From Bacillota bacterium (GTDB taxonomy: Bacteria; Bacillota; Clostridia; DSM-8532), in the NCBI GenBank assembly GCA_023459915.1, contig JAEWSN010000045.1, positions 1 through 24,041 of the forward strand: a stretch of 24,041 nt of DNA. Direction: 5' to 3'. The translations under genes were made by a program, and so were the position numbers. Under the pieces are notes generated by a model, which ran no database searches, was not told the DNA's origin, and worked only from the letters and a program-made list of their open reading frames with translations. The number at the start of each line of letters is the position of its first letter. Position 1 is the stretch's first letter. Below, piece after piece: positions 1 through 7,240 of the stretch.

Positions 1-540
1 CACCCGTTTCTTCGGGGTGTATCCAATCAGCTTGTAGATGCGCTGCATCAGGAAAAAGTCGCGCAGGCCGGCCCAATAGCCAAGAAACGCCATGCCCGCG
101 ACCAGCAGCAGCAAAAACGGGTACAGCGACGGCTGTCCGTTGACCAGGGCCGCCAGCCAGTACAGGGGCACGGAAACCGCCTGGATGAGACGAATCTGAA
201 AAATCTCGTTGTCGCCGATGCGCACAAGGGCGATGACCCCTTCGATGACCCAGATGGGAACAAGCCCCGTCAACCCAAGCAACAAACCGCGAACGGGCCC
301 GGGATTGATGTTGTACTGCGGGCGCCGCTCCCTGACGGCGATGTCGGACATGTCACGGTACAGGAGCAAAAACAGCAGGAGAAACAGGAAAAAGGAGGCC
401 ACGCCGACCGCGGGGGCCGGGTTGTCACCTCCAATGCTGATGACGGGATAGCTCAGGATGATGAAGATGAACAGCACGGCCAGATAGTCTGTGAAAACCT
501 TCAGGGCGTGCTTGAGAAATGTCTTGAGGTTGTTCTCCAT
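1..540 (-). CDS. Integral membrane protein of unknown family, 3' end outside window
   Basis: The frame is open from an ATG at 540 to the window edge (180 residues, no stop reached). GGAGG at 547-551 lies 6 nt before the ATG and fixes the start. The visible part is strongly hydrophobic. About four membrane segments can be seen, near residues 17-37 (LAVLFIFIILSYPVISI), 43-62 (FFLFLLLFLLLY), 84-106 (GLLLGLTGLVPIWVIEGVIA) and 140-160 (LYPFLLLLVAGMAFLGYWAG), separated by short charged loops. The visible part ends with the basic IYKLIGYTPKKRV. I do not recognise the family and see no catalytic motif. It lies downstream of the phosphodiester glycosidase gene on the same strand but has a possible promoter of its own at 628-657. 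A role in transport, sensing or envelope maintenance is all that can be suggested. Confidence 0.8.
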   Translation of the reverse strand, partial: MENNLKTFLKHALKVFTDYLAVLFIFIILSYPVISIGGDNPAPAVGVASFFLFLLLFLLLYRDMSDIAVRERRPQYNINPGPVRGLLLGLTGLVPIWVIEGVIALVRIGDNEIFQIRLIQAVSVPLYWLAALVNGQPSLYPFLLLLVAGMAFLGYWAGLRDFFLMQRIYKLIGYTPKKRV

Positions 541-627
541 TGTGTTCCTCCAAAGGGTGTCCGTTGCAAGGTTTTTCGTGACGCGCGCGCAAACCGTCTC
601 CCTGTGACGATCGCCGACACGACACCC

Positions 628-657
628 ATTGTATAACTCCGGCCGTGAAATGTCCAA
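628..657 (-). promoter_or_regulatory. Candidate sigma-A promoter for the membrane protein gene
   Basis: Minus-strand -10 TACAAT (628-633, 5/6 match) lies 18 nt from TTGGAC (652-657, 3/6 match). The predicted start site is about 80 nt upstream of the ATG at 540. The -35 match is weak, so this is only a candidate; read-through from the upstream gene is also possible. Confidence 0.35.
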
Positions 658-741
658 GCCGGTTTTTTCATGCGCCGCCTCCCACCGCGGCCGAAGCTGC
701 AGCCGGTTTTTTTCATGGGCGCGTCCACAGCGGCCAAAGCA
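658..741. repeat. Imperfect tandem repeat of about 42 bp, two copies plus a partial third
   Basis: Copies start at 658, 702 and (partial) 742, each with GCCGGTT(T). The first two continue as a T-run, CATG, GCGCC/GGCGC-rich bases and GCGGCC. Read on the minus strand, each full unit contains ATGAAAAAA followed by CCGGCT. The repeat sits between the stop of the glycosidase gene and the candidate promoter of the next gene. It does not look like a terminator. Confidence 0.7.
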
Positions 742-760
742 GCCGGTTCGTTCGTCACGA

Positions 761-3700
761 TCAGGGCTTGCGGATCACGAACGCGTCATGACGCACGGTC
801 ACATTCTTTTCCACATGGGAGGCGGTGACCGCGAGTTCCGTGGGCGATACGGTGATCAGTGTCATGGCCGGGGTGTCTCCGTCGTAGGAAACCTGCGACC
901 ACGCGCGCGCGGGCGCGTCATAAAACTTGGCGCCGGCGCTGCCGCCCGTGATATAGGTGGTGCCCTCACCGGGCTTCACCTGCTGTCCGTCCTTCATGGT
1001 GGTCCGCTGCCAGGTGTGATCGTGGCCCGAAAGCACAAGATCGATGCCCAGCTCGTCGAACACGGGCGCAGCCTTTGCGCGGTAGCCGGACTCGTCATAA
1101 AACCCGCCGTATATGCCACGGTGCATCACCACGATGTGCCAGACGGCATCGGAAGCGTTCCGCTCGGCACGCAGCCAGGCGAGCTGCGCGTCCAGATCGT
1201 CCTGTGTGTCGAGCATGTAGAAGCGCGCGTCCCCGTTTTGCACCGTGTAGCTTCGCTCCCCCATGCCCGAAGGGCCGGTGGCGGGCATGCCCACAAAGGC
1301 CTTGTAGCCGGCGAGCGCAGCATCCTCCTTGTACTCGTGGTTCCCCGGGACAGCCAGCCAGGGCAGGCTGTCGAGCCAGGACGCCGCCGTTTCGTAAAAG
1401 CCCCACCACTGGGATGTCTTGGCGCCATTGTCCACGATGTCGCCGCCAATGATGAGGAACGACATGTCCGGGGCCTGGCCCAGCAGGCGCCGCAGCGCGC
1501 CGCGGAACGGAATGTAGCCCGCCGCGTCCACCGCCTGCGGGTCGGTGAGGAACCCGAACCGGAATGTCTCTCCCGCCTTGGACACCGGCGTGGTCATCAC
1601 GCCTGTTTTTCCCACGCCATTGGCCCCATCGGTGATGCGGTAACGGTAGGTGGTTGCGGACTTCAAGTCACGGAAAACAGCCTTGTGTTCGTACAAGGGC
1701 GTGCCCGTTCCCGGATCCGCCAGGGTGGTTTTCGTGGTGGCCGCCACCGCCTTGAGGGCGTCCACGGGCATGAAGCCGGCATACCGACGCTGTTCAACCA
1801 GCTGCACCTGCGTGCCGGTCGCGGCGGTGGACAGCCAGTGAACCGCCATGCCGCCGGGCTCTGAAATGGGTGAAACCGAGACTGCGCGCGGGGCTGCCCC
1901 CTGTGCGGCTGCCCCGACGACACCGGTCCAGGGCAGGGAGGTGAGCCCGTTTCTCGCGGCCTGCAGGCTGACCGCGGTTCCGGCCTTCATCGTTGGCGGC
2001 AGGGTGAAGGACGCGGTGCCATAGCCATCGGTTGTCGCGATGATGCCTGTCCCCCCCAGGAAAATGGTGACATCCGGCACCAGCGTGCCATTTCTGTCCG
2101 TCACCGTCAGCAACGCGGTCTCCCCTTCGACAAGATTGCGCACGTCCAGATGGAACGCGGGGGCGATTCGCACAGGTCCGCCCAGCAGACTGATCGATTG
2201 CGGCGCCCCGACACCGGCGACCGTGATGCGCGCGCCCACCGCCTTGATGGCGGTTGTGCCGGCCGCACTTGTCCGGGCACGGAATTTCATGGTCATCATG
2301 CGGCGTTCCGCGGCCTTGATGGTGCTGTCGAGCTTGGCAACCGAGAAGGTCCACGTGCCCGCGGCCGCATCCGCCGCGTTGGCGGTGATTTCAGCGTCCG
2401 TGACATATTTTTCGGTTCCCGTCTGAATGCCCGGCACCGCGGGATTCATGTCCACAGGCTCAAGCAGGGCCGGATCCCAGCGGAAGGTCGCCTCAAGGGC
2501 CTTGAGCGGGTTGGGAATGGCCAGATTGACAGCCACCTCGAACACCTCGCCCGCGCTCACCGCCTCCGGCAGCGAGAGGGAAAGGCGGGAGCTTGCGGCC
2601 GCCACCTGGAAGGCCCAGGTCCGGGTGGTCTTGTTCCCGAACCGGTCCTCCACATGCAGGGTCGCGACATGATCGCCCGCAGCCAGCGGCACAGGGGATC
2701 CCAGCGCGGCAGACACCCGCATGGCACCATCCGGATCCCAGGTGATTTCCGGCGCCGCAAAGGGAATGCCGTCCACGGTCAGCCGCGTCCGTTCCGGCAG
2801 GAATCCGGAGCCACCGGCCTCCTCATAGCTCCGGGAGGAGAGCGTCAGCACATTGTTGACCACCACGCCGTCATCCGGCGGCCAGACCGCCTCAATGCGC
2901 GGCGGGGTCATGTCGTCGTTCCTGACGCCATACAATGAGCGGATGCGATCGACCAGAATGGTGCCCGTATCCTTCAGTTCCTCCTGCGGACACATGAGCC
3001 GGATGGGTACGGTGAGCCGGTACGGGGCCACGAGGCCCTGGGGAATGGCCGCCTCGACGTAGCGCCAGCCGGTCCAGTCGATGCCGCCGGTTCCGGCAGC
3101 GGCCTTGTACTCAGGCGTGTAGTCCAGATCCACCTCGCGGCCGGTGGCGTCCATCAGCCGGCCCCGCAGCCAGTAGCGGCTGTTGTTGCCATACACCCAC
3201 ATGCCGACCGCCGTCGGCACGCCTTCGAGCGGAAGCGGGGAGAAGGTGGGGGTTCCGTCAGCCCCGGCAGGGCCGGCAGGCCCGGCTGCCACACCGGCGG
3301 TGCCGGTGCCGTCCTCGGACGTTGGCCGGAAATCATACCACACGCGGAGCAGTCCGTCCCCAAACAATGCCAGTTCCGGGTCGACAAACGCCCGGGCCGC
3401 GCTTCCCTGTGCCTTGATGGCGGCAGCCGCCCACACAGGCGGTGCCTCGAACTCCTCGACGGGCAGCGGTTCTCGGGCGACCGCGACAGGAATCTGCGTC
3501 TGCGTGCCGCCCCAGCTGACCACGAGCTGGCCGGTGGCGCCCGGTTCCCCGGTCACGGTCACCACACCTTGCGGTGTGACGGTTCCCACATGGGCATCCA
3601 GTTGCCAGACAAAGCTGGCATCCACCCCTGCGACTTCCACCGACTCCAGATAGCCGACAGCCTGCAGATCCACGGATTCTCCCGCCGCGAGCACCACGGA

Positions 3701-5296
3701 GGTGGCGGACAGGCGAATCTCGGTCAGGTGATCCGGCACGATGAAGGTGGCCTCTCCTATTGCCGCGCCGGCCATCGCCGACACCACATGCAGCCCGACG
3801 CCACCGGTTACGGTCATCCGACCGTCGGCGCCAAACACACCTCCGGTGGATGACAGGTTGAGTCCTCCGGGCACGGCGGACGCGTGGTAGGCCGTGTCGG
3901 TTGCCAACACCCTGTAGGAGACCTCCGCGCCCGGCAGCAGATATTGCCGATCCGGATACAGATGCAGCATGGCGGCCGCAGCCGCCGGCTGCATGCCGGT
4001 CTGCGGATCGGGCGTCATCTGCGGCAGCGCGCGGCTGGCCACCAGCAGCGCGTTGGAAATTTTTCGTTCCGTTCCGTCGGAAGGCCGGTTCAACAGGGTG
4101 GGCGACACCTCGCCGGGCATGCGGGCCACCGCGGTGGAGGAGCCGCCGCCATCGAGCACAAGGGCGTCCGTACAGTCCATCTGCAGCATCAGGGCGGCCC
4201 CTTCGGCGTGACTGATGCCGTTGCTCCAGGCGGACTGGCGTCCGTCGGTCTGGAGCAGCACAATGCTGCCGTCCGCCTTGCGGCCCGCCAGCGTCACCGG
4301 ATTGACATTGGTTGTGCTGAGTTCCGGAAGCGGCCGGCCGTTTTCGAGCAGGCGGTACAGTCCGCCCAGCGCTTCGGTCACCCCGGTCCATGCCGCGGCG
4401 GGATCCCTGACCTCCAGCGCAACGGCATCTCCAGGCACGTATGCGCGCAGGGCCTCATATTCCGGTGTTCCCGCCCTGGCGGACAGCACCACCTGGTTTT
4501 CGCCGATGGGCGTTCCCTGGGTGTCCGTCCGAACCTCCAGCACGGTGCCTTCGACCCTGCTTCCAATGAAAAACTTGGAAGACGCGGCCTGCACCACCAC
4601 GTCCACGCCGGGCTGGGAGGATCCGGCCGCATATCCATAGGCGATGTTGTAGGCATAAATCCCGGAAGCGCCCTGCTGCTTGTTCAGCAGGAAGGAGCCC
4701 GCGGGCATCCCGTTGCGGGAGAGCAGATACTGCAGGGCCGGCTTGCCGATCTGCGTCCGGCCGTCCGCAAAAAAACCGATGGCAAACACATATCCGCCAT
4801 CGGAACTGAGCAGTTCCCCCCGCTGCACCACAATGCCGATGGGGGCGCCCGTGGCCACGTTGTAGAAATCGCCGTTGACGGCAGCCACCACCTCGTAGCC
4901 CTGCGCGTCCGCCTGCCGCGACATTTCCGAGACGGTCCGGCGATCGGTCATGGCGGTGCCGGACCACACCAGCGGCTGTACCAGGGGATCGGCCGGTTGC
5001 ATGGTGATGGTTTGGTAGACCACCGGCCGCCCCGCCCGGTTGACGGTGCGCCAGGATTCCTGTGACACACCGCTGGCCAGCTGCCGGCGCTGTGAAAGCA
5101 CGGGATTGCCGGGACGCGGTTCGTCGAGTTCCCGATAGGTGAGTCCCTGTGCCGAACCCAGCGGGGTCAGCACCAAAAGAAAGGCCAGCAGGCATGCCAG
5201 CCATTTTTGCCTTTTTACGCGCAAGCCTGTGCGCCTGCTGCCTGTATCAACCATGCCGGCGACTGCCGGAACGCCATTCCATCCCAGAGCTTTCAT
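761..5296 (-). CDS. Secreted multidomain phosphodiester glycosidase-metallophosphoesterase
   Basis: 1511 residues. The ATG at 5296 is chosen because AAGGAG (5302-5307) precedes it; the open frame continues to a GTG at 5356 that lacks such a site. A signal peptide with a long basic n-region and hydrophobic core (residues 32-46) probably ends at GSA-49. Domains: NAGPA/DUF2233 phosphodiester glycosidase, about 85-430, with VNGDFYN near 138 and LDGGGSST near 378; two Ig/BIG2-like modules, about 440-605; a jelly-roll, carbohydrate-binding-like module, about 610-785, with a short collagen-like G-x-y stretch near 670; another Ig-like module to about 900; a cohesin-like module, 902-1030; a carboxypeptidase-regulatory-like module, 1040-1115; a purple-acid-phosphatase-type FN3, 1130-1225; and a calcineurin-like metallophosphoesterase, 1240-1500. 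The last has TDPQ, GGDIVDNG, GNHE, MHRG and GHDH; the first motif is DxQ rather than DxH, as in many bacterial relatives. No wall anchor is seen, so it is probably released. Inferred role: cleavage of sugar-phosphodiester linkages, then phosphate release. Confidence 0.9.
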   Translation of the reverse strand: MKALGWNGVPAVAGMVDTGSRRTGLRVKRQKWLACLLAFLLVLTPLGSAQGLTYRELDEPRPGNPVLSQRRQLASGVSQESWRTVNRAGRPVVYQTITMQPADPLVQPLVWSGTAMTDRRTVSEMSRQADAQGYEVVAAVNGDFYNVATGAPIGIVVQRGELLSSDGGYVFAIGFFADGRTQIGKPALQYLLSRNGMPAGSFLLNKQQGASGIYAYNIAYGYAAGSSQPGVDVVVQAASSKFFIGSRVEGTVLEVRTDTQGTPIGENQVVLSARAGTPEYEALRAYVPGDAVALEVRDPAAAWTGVTEALGGLYRLLENGRPLPELSTTNVNPVTLAGRKADGSIVLLQTDGRQSAWSNGISHAEGAALMLQMDCTDALVLDGGGSSTAVARMPGEVSPTLLNRPSDGTERKISNALLVASRALPQMTPDPQTGMQPAAAAAMLHLYPDRQYLLPGAEVSYRVLATDTAYHASAVPGGLNLSSTGGVFGADGRMTVTGGVGLHVVSAMAGAAIGEATFIVPDHLTEIRLSATSVVLAAGESVDLQAVGYLESVEVAGVDASFVWQLDAHVGTVTPQGVVTVTGEPGATGQLVVSWGGTQTQIPVAVAREPLPVEEFEAPPVWAAAAIKAQGSAARAFVDPELALFGDGLLRVWYDFRPTSEDGTGTAGVAAGPAGPAGADGTPTFSPLPLEGVPTAVGMWVYGNNSRYWLRGRLMDATGREVDLDYTPEYKAAAGTGGIDWTGWRYVEAAIPQGLVAPYRLTVPIRLMCPQEELKDTGTILVDRIRSLYGVRNDDMTPPRIEAVWPPDDGVVVNNVLTLSSRSYEEAGGSGFLPERTRLTVDGIPFAAPEITWDPDGAMRVSAALGSPVPLAAGDHVATLHVEDRFGNKTTRTWAFQVAAASSRLSLSLPEAVSAGEVFEVAVNLAIPNPLKALEATFRWDPALLEPVDMNPAVPGIQTGTEKYVTDAEITANAADAAAGTWTFSVAKLDSTIKAAERRMMTMKFRARTSAAGTTAIKAVGARITVAGVGAPQSISLLGGPVRIAPAFHLDVRNLVEGETALLTVTDRNGTLVPDVTIFLGGTGIIATTDGYGTASFTLPPTMKAGTAVSLQAARNGLTSLPWTGVVGAAAQGAAPRAVSVSPISEPGGMAVHWLSTAATGTQVQLVEQRRYAGFMPVDALKAVAATTKTTLADPGTGTPLYEHKAVFRDLKSATTYRYRITDGANGVGKTGVMTTPVSKAGETFRFGFLTDPQAVDAAGYIPFRGALRRLLGQAPDMSFLIIGGDIVDNGAKTSQWWGFYETAASWLDSLPWLAVPGNHEYKEDAALAGYKAFVGMPATGPSGMGERSYTVQNGDARFYMLDTQDDLDAQLAWLRAERNASDAVWHIVVMHRGIYGGFYDESGYRAKAAPVFDELGIDLVLSGHDHTWQRTTMKDGQQVKPGEGTTYITGGSAGAKFYDAPARAWSQVSYDGDTPAMTLITVSPTELAVTASHVEKNVTVRHDAFVIRKP

Positions 5297-5333
5297 TTTT
5301 TCTCCTTTGTATCCTGATCTGTCTGCCTCCGAT

Positions 5334-5352
5334 GGGGTCTGACCCCAGTGTA
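5334..5352 (-). promoter_or_regulatory. Extended -10 promoter with GGGGTC-T-GACCCC palindrome at the start site
   Basis: On the minus strand TGG-TACACT (-10 at 5347-5352) is followed directly by a perfect 13-bp palindrome at 5334-5346, which would cover the +1 position. The -35 is poor, as is common when a TGn extension is present. The 5' leader would be about 45 nt. The same palindrome occurs at 18742-18754. An operator role is inferred. Confidence 0.45.
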
Positions 5353-5400
5353 CCACACCGCCTTCCCATTCGGGATGGTGCCACCGGTTTGTCTTCCATT

Positions 5401-5416
5401 TGACATGGGGATGTCA
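5401..5416. other. Inverted repeat TGACAT-GGGG-ATGTCA
   Basis: A perfect 6-bp dyad with a 4-nt centre in the 154-bp gap between the zinc-ribbon gene (stop at 5451) and the phosphodiester glycosidase gene. It has no T-tract, so it is a poor terminator. It lies about 50 bp upstream of the predicted glycosidase -10 and could be a regulator site. Confidence 0.4.
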
Positions 5417-5450
5417 TCGTTTGGTTCACGCCCGGCAGAAAAGGTCGCCT

Positions 5451-6653
5451 TCATTCCCCAATGACATGGAACGGGGGCAGGGACGGATCCGCCGGCGGGG
5501 TCCAAGGCACATAGCCCGACACCGGCGCTGTGTCCGGTGACAGTTCCGGCACCGCCACCCGCGCCTCGCGCAGGGACAGCACCCACAGCAGCAGCCCGAT
5601 GGTCAGCATGATGGCCGCCACGGGAAGCCCCACCCAGAAGAGCGCGTGCCCAACCTTTGGCGGGAGGAAATGACGGCGGGTCTTCGCCCGGGGCGTCGCG
5701 GCTTCAGGTTCCGGGGCATCATGCGGCGCCGACGCGGTGGCCGCATCCAGCGCGGTCTCCGACTTCTGTACGGTCTCCGCCTCCAGCGCCATGTCCGCAT
5801 CCAGCGCGGCATCCAAACCGGGCGGGGCATCCAAAGCCGGCATTGTCTCGGCATCCCGTGTGGCATCCGCATCCAAAAAGGCTTCGGCCTGACCCGTCTG
5901 TTCAGGCGTTCCTGACTTTTTCAGCCCGCCGTCCGGTTTTTTCCGAATCAAGGCGCCTGCCCACCGTGCCACCGTGTTGCCCGCGGATGACAGGCCGGCA
6001 GCGACACGTTCCGCCAGCCGGTGTCCGACGCCGCCCAACAGGGAGAACACGCCGGCGACCCAGGCAAAGGAATCCTTGAGCAACCGGGTGACCCGCAGTT
6101 TGGGACCGGCCACAAACCGCGCGTCCGCAAGCGCTGCCTTCGCGTCGGATCGGCGTTCCCATACCGGAATGTCATCCAAATCAGGGGCAGCCGCGTCACC
6201 GGCAGACACATGCGCGTCCTCGGGCGCGCCGTCTCCCGCCAAGGGCCTGGCATCCATTGAAGACTCGTCTTCGGGGGGCGTTTCCACCTCCGGCTGAACC
6301 TGATCGCCACTCCGATTCGCCTCGGGATCGGAAAGCGGTGCAACCCCCAGCGCCGTGAGCATGTCGTTGAGTTCGGAGAGGGGCATGTCCGGCTCATCCA
6401 TGGCGCCGGTGTTTGGGCCGTCCTGTTTCTGTGTGTCAGGGTCTGCCTGCGCCTGATCATTCGGTTCAGTCTGCGCCGGCGTGTCCGTGGCATTCCCGGC
6501 CGGCGGCGCTGTGATTTCGTCCGCGCCGGAGGCTTCCACGGTTTTCTGGGCTTCAGGCAGTGTCTCACCGTCTCCGGGCGCCAGCAGATATCCGCATGAA
6601 AAACAGCCGGCCTCCGGCATGAAGCCGTCCGCGCCACATTCAGGGCATTTCAC
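5451..6653 (-). CDS. Zinc-ribbon, acidic-linker, single-TM protein
   Basis: 400 residues. The GTG at 6653 is chosen because GGAGG lies 7 nt upstream and the zinc ribbon then begins at residue 2; an in-frame extension to 6725 has no support. Cysteines C3, C6, C17 and C20 (CPECG...CFSCG) form a zinc ribbon. A long acidic, Ala/Asp/Pro-rich region (about 30-150) follows, then an amphipathic or weakly hydrophobic segment (about 190-230, FAWVAGVFSLLGGVG), an Ala/Asp-rich repeat (LDAA/LDAD type, 250-310), a basic stretch, a TM helix (about 338-360) and a 35-residue Pro-rich outer tail. By analogy with TcaA/YvbJ-type proteins the ribbon should be cytoplasmic. It is transcribed divergently from a second zinc-ribbon/TM gene. 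Function unknown; envelope sensing or assembly is inferred only from architecture. Confidence 0.85.
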   Translation of the reverse strand: MKCPECGADGFMPEAGCFSCGYLLAPGDGETLPEAQKTVEASGADEITAPPAGNATDTPAQTEPNDQAQADPDTQKQDGPNTGAMDEPDMPLSELNDMLTALGVAPLSDPEANRSGDQVQPEVETPPEDESSMDARPLAGDGAPEDAHVSAGDAAAPDLDDIPVWERRSDAKAALADARFVAGPKLRVTRLLKDSFAWVAGVFSLLGGVGHRLAERVAAGLSSAGNTVARWAGALIRKKPDGGLKKSGTPEQTGQAEAFLDADATRDAETMPALDAPPGLDAALDADMALEAETVQKSETALDAATASAPHDAPEPEAATPRAKTRRHFLPPKVGHALFWVGLPVAAIMLTIGLLLWVLSLREARVAVPELSPDTAPVSGYVPWTPPADPSLPPFHVIGE

Positions 6654-6806
6654 GCCACCACCTCCATCCACATGCGCTCTCCCGTTCGTCTGTGACTGTG
6701 CTGATCCTGTTTTCCGCCACGCCACAACTTCGATTTCCGAAGCAGCAGGCCGAAACGCGGCTTTCGCGTGGAACCGTCCAAGTCGCCATCAGCGGACTTC
6801 CCCTCC

Positions 6807-6835
6807 ATTATGGCATCCCGCCCACATGCCCGCAA
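6807..6835 (-). promoter_or_regulatory. Candidate promoter of the minus-strand zinc-ribbon gene
   Basis: CATAAT (6807-6812, 5/6 match to -10) lies 17 nt from TTGCGG (6830-6835, 3/6 match to -35). The first 56-bp repeat begins 6 bp beyond the -35. The leader would be about 150 nt. Confidence 0.4.
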
Positions 6836-6840
6836 CACCC

Positions 6841-7039
6841 GCGCGACGCCGCGAAGCGGGTCACGCGGGAAAAGCCCAAACACCACCCGAATTGCCGCGT
6901 GAGGCCGCGAAGCGGGTCACGCGGGAAAAGCATGGACACCACCCACACTGCCGCGCGACGCCGCGAAGCGGGTCACGCGGGAAAAGCCCAAACACCACCC
7001 GCACACCGCGCGACGCCGCGAAGCGGGTCACGCGGGAAA
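6841..7039. repeat. Four-copy 56-bp tandem repeat with internal dyads
   Basis: Copies start at 6841, 6897, 6953 and 7008 (period 56, 56, 55); the fourth is truncated after about 32 bp. The conserved core GCCGCGAAGCGGGTCACGCG is followed by GGGAAAAGC and a variable tail around ACACCACCC. Each unit can form a CCGC-GAA-GCGG hairpin flanked by CGCG arms, and full copies 1 and 3 also have GGG-AAAAG-CCC. The 'spacer' parts are themselves near-identical, so it is not a CRISPR. It occupies most of the space between the two divergent promoters. Confidence 0.9.
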
Positions 7040-7082
7040 TCGCGCCACGCTGCATCCGCATGGCAACCAAACGCGCTGCCTG

Positions 7083-7091
7083 TGATATAAT
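7083..7091 (+). promoter_or_regulatory. Extended -10 promoter of the plus-strand zinc-ribbon gene
   Basis: TGA-TATAAT: a perfect -10 hexamer (7086-7091) with a TGn extension, in GC-rich surroundings. The best -35 is poor (TGGCAA near 7061). The leader to the ATG at 7241 would be about 143 nt. Confidence 0.6.
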
Positions 7092-7116
7092 GCAATTGTC
7101 AAAAACTGACGCGAAT

Positions 7117-7132
7117 GTCGCGCCTTCGCGAC
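7117..7132 (+). promoter_or_regulatory. Leader hairpin GTCGCG-CCTT-CGCGAC
   Basis: A perfect 6-bp GC-rich stem with a 4-nt loop, about 20 nt downstream of the predicted start site of the second zinc-ribbon gene. No T-tract follows. It could stabilise the leader or be an operator; it shares CGCGAC with the 56-bp repeats. Confidence 0.4.
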
Positions 7133-7240
7133 GCAAAACACAACCCTGTCCGCTCCATCGGGAGGGCGGCCGGATCTGTTGGCCGCGAATCGCCGCAGGC
7201 GGATCCATCACGCATTGAACAAGGAAAGATGAGGTGCCTC

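Larger units (their letters stand above)
6654..7240. other. 587-bp divergent intergenic region
   Basis: No convincing gene. From left to right it holds the leader of the minus-strand zinc-ribbon gene, its candidate promoter (6807-6835), four 56-bp repeats (6841-7039), a strong extended -10 promoter on the plus strand (7083-7091), a small hairpin (7117-7132) and the leader of the second zinc-ribbon gene. Short open frames across the repeats arise from the repeat itself and lack ribosome binding sites. Confidence 0.7.

Noticed and set aside
501..671. 56-codon minus-strand frame starting MKKPAW with GGGAGG upstream
   Set aside because: It contains the candidate promoter of the next gene, overlaps that gene by 40 bp in another frame and has unlike-protein composition. 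Its start is part of a tandem repeat, so it is noted only as a curiosity.
6841..7039. Possible CRISPR array (regular repeats, 35-bp core with about 21-bp intervals)
   Set aside because: The intervals are near-identical between units rather than unique, are too short for spacers, and there are no cas genes.
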